From assembly GCA_016867395.1 (NCBI GenBank), contig VGJS01000011.1, positions 17,705 through 81,704 of the forward strand: a stretch of 64,000 nt of DNA, in the 5' to 3' direction. This document shows, piece by piece, positions 61,785 through 64,000 of the stretch. This stretch comes from Candidatus Handelsmanbacteria bacterium (GTDB lineage Bacteria; Latescibacterota; UBA2968; UBA8231). A program made the position numbers and the translations under genes. The first letter of the stretch is position 1. Each line of letters begins with the position of its first letter. The notes under the pieces were generated by a model. That model had not been told where the DNA came from. It ran no database searches and saw only the letters and a list, made by a program, of their open reading frames with translations.

Positions 61785-62168
61785 ATGCCCAACTTCAAAC
61801 TGCTCTTTGTGGATGACGAGGCCGACTTCGTCAGCACCATCGAGGAGTTCTTCACCGGCCAGGGCTACACCGTGTTCACCGCCGCCAACGGACAACAGGG
61901 CCTCCTGCGGCTTAAGGAGCACCTGCCCGACGCCGTCTTCCTGGACATCTCCATGCCGCACATGGACGGCCGCGAGACCCTGCGCGTGATCCGCCATCTC
62001 GATCCCCGCATCAAGGTTATCATTGTCTCCGGCTACGCCTCAGAGGCCCTGGCCTGCGAACTGCTCGACGGGGGGGCGTACGATTTTTTTCAGAAACCCA
62101 TCGACCTCATGCAACTCCAGCAGACCATCGAGCGCCTTGCGCTGCTCAAGGAACTGGCCGATCCCTGA
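61785..62168 (+). CDS. Single-domain response regulator (CheY-like)
   Basis: A 127-aa receiver domain with no output module. Acidic pocket 'LFVDDEADF', phospho-acceptor Asp in 'VFLDISMPHMDG', Ser in 'IIVSGYAS' (T/S) and Lys in 'DFFQKPIDLMQL' are all present, so it should be phosphorylated. No kinase is adjacent. It lies upstream of ftsA, separated by 323 bp with a further promoter. Confidence 0.92.
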   Translation: MPNFKLLFVDDEADFVSTIEEFFTGQGYTVFTAANGQQGLLRLKEHLPDAVFLDISMPHMDGRETLRVIRHLDPRIKVIIVSGYASEALACELLDGGAYDFFQKPIDLMQLQQTIERLALLKELADP

Positions 62169-62219
62169 GCAGGACGAAAGCGTATTTTGCACCAGGAGCA
62201 CCGGTAGCGCCGAAAATTC

Positions 62220-62248
62220 TTGACTTTCTCACGGACCATACTTATTCT
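62220..62248 (+). promoter_or_regulatory. Sigma70-like promoter upstream of ftsA
   Basis: Plus strand TTGACT (62220-62225), 17-bp spacer, TATTCT (62243-62248). The predicted leader to the ATG at 62492 is about 237 nt. Confidence 0.65.
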
Positions 62249-62274
62249 AAACACGTTGTTGCTAACACCGAAAC

Positions 62275-62298
62275 GCCCAAGGGTCCCCCCCCTTGGGC
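62275..62298 (+). promoter_or_regulatory. Hairpin in the ftsA leader
   Basis: Perfect 9-bp stem GCCCAAGGG/CCCTTGGGC with a 6-nt C-rich loop, about 20 nt after the expected +1. A short GTTGTTTTG follows, so attenuation or late termination from upstream are both possible; no classic T-run. Confidence 0.5.
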
Positions 62299-62491
62299 CC
62301 GGTTGTTTTGACCATGTCTGCCGGCTGGTTGCGCCGGTGTTTGACGGCCGCCTACTCCCCCAATTATCTCCTCGGCGCCACCGCACTGCCCACGATAAAT
62401 ATCGCGCTTCCAACCATCACAATCCTGTGATTGCCGGGCAGGAGCCCTATGGTTCCACGGCGGTCCTTTGCCTACTACTGGTAACGGCCTT

Positions 62492-63706
62492 ATGAGCGGA
62501 TCTCCTATCGTCGTTTTGGACATCGGCACCGCCAAGGTGCTCTGCGTGGTCGGCGAGCAGCAGCCCGACGACAAACTCAAGATTCTCGGGATGGGCAGCA
62601 GCCCCTGCCGCGGCTTGCGCCGCAGCTCGATCATCGACATGCCCAAGGTGGTGGACTCCATCGCCGCGGCCGTCACCGAGGCGGGCCGTTCAACTGGCCT
62701 CAAGATCACCGGCGCCTACATGGGCATGGCCGGCGAAAGTGTCTCCGTCCACACCAGCCACAGCACGGTGGCCATCTCCGGCACCTCCACCCCTATCGAC
62801 GACAACGACATGCAGCGGGGCCTGGTCGCCACCGAACAGGCGATGCCCGCCGGCAACGCCATCGTGCTCCACCGCTTCATCCAGAGCTACGCCGTGGACG
62901 GCGAATATGTCCAGAACCCCCTCTGGCTGCACGGCAACAAATTAGAGATTGAGACCCTAAGCATCCTGGCCGCCCGCCAGTCCTGCACCACCCTGCAGCG
63001 GGCCGCGGAGGAGGCAGGCGTGGAGATCGCCGGGTTCATCCACGAAACCGTCGCCGCTGCCTCGGCCCTCATCTCCCCCGACGAGCGGGAGATGGGTGTC
63101 GCCCTGCTGGACATCGGTGCAGGCACCTCGGACCTGGCCATTTTTCATGGGCAACTCCGCCACCTGGCCGAGATCCCTTTTGGCGGCGACGATCTGACCA
63201 AGGACCTGTCGGTGGTGCTCAGCACGTCCCCCCGCGAGGCCGAACAACTCAAGCAGTTGCACGGCTATGTGTGCGGCCGCCCTGAGGGGGCGGACCAGAA
63301 CATCGCCTTCAAGACGACTGCCGGCAGGCCCCACTCCATCAGCCACCACCAGCTCAAGGAGATCATTGAGGCCCGGCAGCAGGAGATCTTTGAGTTCGTG
63401 CGGCAGGAATTGGAGCGCAACCGCTATGGCAAGAAACTGGCCGCCGGCCTCATCCTCACCGGCGGGGGGGCCATGCTCGAAAATATCGCCCAACTCGGCG
63501 AGGAGGTGCTCGGGGTGCCGGTGCGGCTGGGTTCGGTCCAGGAGATGCTGGCGGCCCCCGGCATGGAGGACCCCCAGTACGCCGCCGCCATCGGCCTGAT
63601 CCGCTTTGCCCTCGACGAGGAGGCCCACGAGGCCGCCATGGCCCCGGCGCCGCAGTCGGGGAAGAAATTCCTCGACAAATTGGCGCGGATTTTCAGCTTC
63701 ATGTGA
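62492..63706 (+). CDS. ftsA: Cell division protein FtsA (actin-like)
   Basis: A 404-aa actin-fold ATPase that tethers FtsZ to the membrane. Phosphate-1 motif 'VLDIGTAKVLCVVGE', 1C domain (~85-165) with 'MAGESVSVHTSHSTVAI', phosphate-2 'VALLDIGAGTSDLAIFHG', adenosine motif 'GLILTGGGAMLENI' and a terminal amphipathic helix 'LDKLARIFSFM' for membrane binding. ATG at 62492 is preferred to TTG at 62468. FtsZ and FtsQ, normally next door, are absent: tRNA-Thr follows. It is a stand-alone transcription unit here. Confidence 0.92.
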   Translation: MSGSPIVVLDIGTAKVLCVVGEQQPDDKLKILGMGSSPCRGLRRSSIIDMPKVVDSIAAAVTEAGRSTGLKITGAYMGMAGESVSVHTSHSTVAISGTSTPIDDNDMQRGLVATEQAMPAGNAIVLHRFIQSYAVDGEYVQNPLWLHGNKLEIETLSILAARQSCTTLQRAAEEAGVEIAGFIHETVAAASALISPDEREMGVALLDIGAGTSDLAIFHGQLRHLAEIPFGGDDLTKDLSVVLSTSPREAEQLKQLHGYVCGRPEGADQNIAFKTTAGRPHSISHHQLKEIIEARQQEIFEFVRQELERNRYGKKLAAGLILTGGGAMLENIAQLGEEVLGVPVRLGSVQEMLAAPGMEDPQYAAAIGLIRFALDEEAHEAAMAPAPQSGKKFLDKLARIFSFM

Positions 63707-63720
63707 GCCTGTAGGGTGGT

Positions 63721-63750
63721 TTGACAGGCCCGGAGCCGGCCGGCTATATT
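63721..63750 (+). promoter_or_regulatory. Consensus promoter of tRNA-Thr
   Basis: TTGACA (63721-63726), 18-bp spacer, TATATT (63745-63750); +1 is expected ~10 nt before the tRNA. Confidence 0.75.
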
Positions 63751-63766
63751 CATGCGGTAGGCCCAA

Positions 63767-63839
63767 GCCACCCTAGCTCAGTTGGTAGAGCAGCTCACTC
63801 GTAATGAGCAGGTCTCCGGTTCGATTCCGGAGGGTGGCT
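63767..63839 (+). tRNA. tRNA-Thr(CGT)
   Basis: 73 nt. Acceptor arms GCCACCC (63767-63773) and GGGTGGC (63832-63838), anticodon stem GCTCA/TGAGC with loop CTCGTAA (anticodon CGT at 63800-63802), T arm TCCGG/CCGGA with TTCGATT. CCA is not encoded, so it must be added by a CCA enzyme. Reads ACG codons. Confidence 0.95.
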
Positions 63840-63843
63840 CCGT

Positions 63844-63884
63844 TAAAAACAGGGGATTAGGGAATCGAGATGTTTCTCTAATCC
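63844..63884 (-). terminator. Terminator-like hairpin between tRNA-Thr and the IS element
   Basis: GGATTAG (63854-63860) pairs with CTAATCC (63878-63884), extended by four inner pairs including one wobble. On the minus strand it is followed after 4 nt by TTTTT, so it would stop transcripts leaving the IS element. Low confidence. Confidence 0.4.
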
Positions 63885-64000
63885 TGGAGTTTCCCCGATT
63901 TAGTGGACAGTTTTGGTCTTTCGGATCAAGCCGAGAGATGATACCTCTTTTCACAGTTGATCGGCGACAGATAATCAAGGGCGGAGTGGCGCCGATGGGG
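63885..64000 (-). mobile_element. Terminal part of an IS3-family insertion sequence (cut by window edge)
   Basis: The end of an element entering from the right. A likely terminal inverted repeat begins near 63885 (TGGAGTTTCCCC...), followed by the transposase tail. The exact boundary and target duplication cannot be set from one end. Confidence 0.6.
63926..64000 (-). CDS. IS3-family transposase (OrfB) C-terminus, partial
   Basis: The last 24 codons read 'HRRHSALDYLSPINCEKRY' then five more residues and a stop. 'R-H-S-A-L-x-Y-L-S-P' is the conserved end of the DDE integrase of IS3/IS150-type elements. The catalytic residues are outside the window. Confidence 0.7.
   Translation of the reverse strand, partial: PHRRHSALDYLSPINCEKRYHLSA

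Larger units (their letters stand above)
62169..62491 (+). other. 323-bp gene-free region between the receiver gene and ftsA
   Basis: Contains the ftsA promoter (62220-62248), a perfect hairpin (62275-62298), and about 190 nt of further leader without an ORF I would support. AT content is higher than its surroundings at 62211-62260. Confidence 0.6.

Noticed and set aside
63778..63978. 66-codon minus-strand ORF over tRNA-Thr
   Set aside because: Its protein ends 'SGIEPETCSLRVSCSTN', the familiar artefact from translating a tRNA backwards.

Overview
The window is GC-rich, gene-dense bacterial chromosome with very short intergenic gaps and long non-coding shadow ORFs on both strands. Several things point to an uncultured member of the FCB group, most likely Latescibacterota or a neighbour. 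The evidence is a giant secreted protein ending in a dockerin-like pair plus a 'NPFN' FlgD-Ig/type IX-style C-terminal sorting domain, DUF6784/DUF6785-type giant membrane proteins, and sugar-isomerase/dehydrogenase catabolic operons. The phylum is inference; no rRNA is present.

Layout. 1-7.7 kb: end of an MltB-type transglycosylase, a divergent DASS transporter, a GNAT enzyme, a polysaccharide deacetylase, a 2-hydroxyacid dehydrogenase, an EamA exporter, purB and pyrH. 7.7-12.7 kb: a 1665-aa secreted modular protein with eight PPC-like repeats in alternating types, two cohesins, dockerin loops and a sorting domain. 12.9-14.9 kb: cysC, hisI and a YbhN/LPG-synthase-like membrane protein. 14.9-21.65 kb: an eight-gene minus-strand operon (J-domain protein, YbjN-like, PspA, Tat-type FAD amine oxidase-like, membrane spermidine synthase-like, DUF4178, lipoprotein, double DUF350). 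It looks like an envelope-stress locus tied to polyamine-like chemistry and is the best candidate for an under-described system here. 21.7-30.7 kb: a second unusual minus-strand set, two DUF6784/6785-like transporters around a degenerate M28 peptidase-FtsX permease fusion.

30.8-39.9 kb: M42 peptidase and aldo/keto reductase, OmpH/Skp, a catabolic operon (sugar-phosphate isomerase-like, LarA-like, SDR) with clear promoter and terminator, an MFS exporter, RidA and FtsH. 39.9-44.5 kb: a promoter-to-terminator operon of MinD/FlhG-like ATPase, GT9, small membrane protein, orphan E2, methyltransferase and a 48-codon ORF. 44.7-52.4 kb: Nudix and histone-deacetylase-like genes, then methyltransferase, nitrilase, XdhC and MobA-like genes, a YhiN flavoprotein, Bcp and ThiL. 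52.5-58.6 kb: a YchF-like protein with broken G motifs and a surface-polysaccharide cluster (GT2, radical SAM/SPASM, GT2, Wzi). 58.6-64 kb: enolase, an antiporter-like membrane protein, SSB, a CheY-like receiver, an orphan FtsA, tRNA-Thr(CGT) and the edge of an IS3-family element.

Sigma70-like promoters (TTGAcN, 16-18 bp, TAnnnT) can be read directly. Several lie so close to the ATG that leaderless or near-leaderless mRNAs are predicted. Three have a -35 TTGA that contains the TGA stop codon of the preceding gene. No CRISPR array, rRNA, prophage or defence island was seen.
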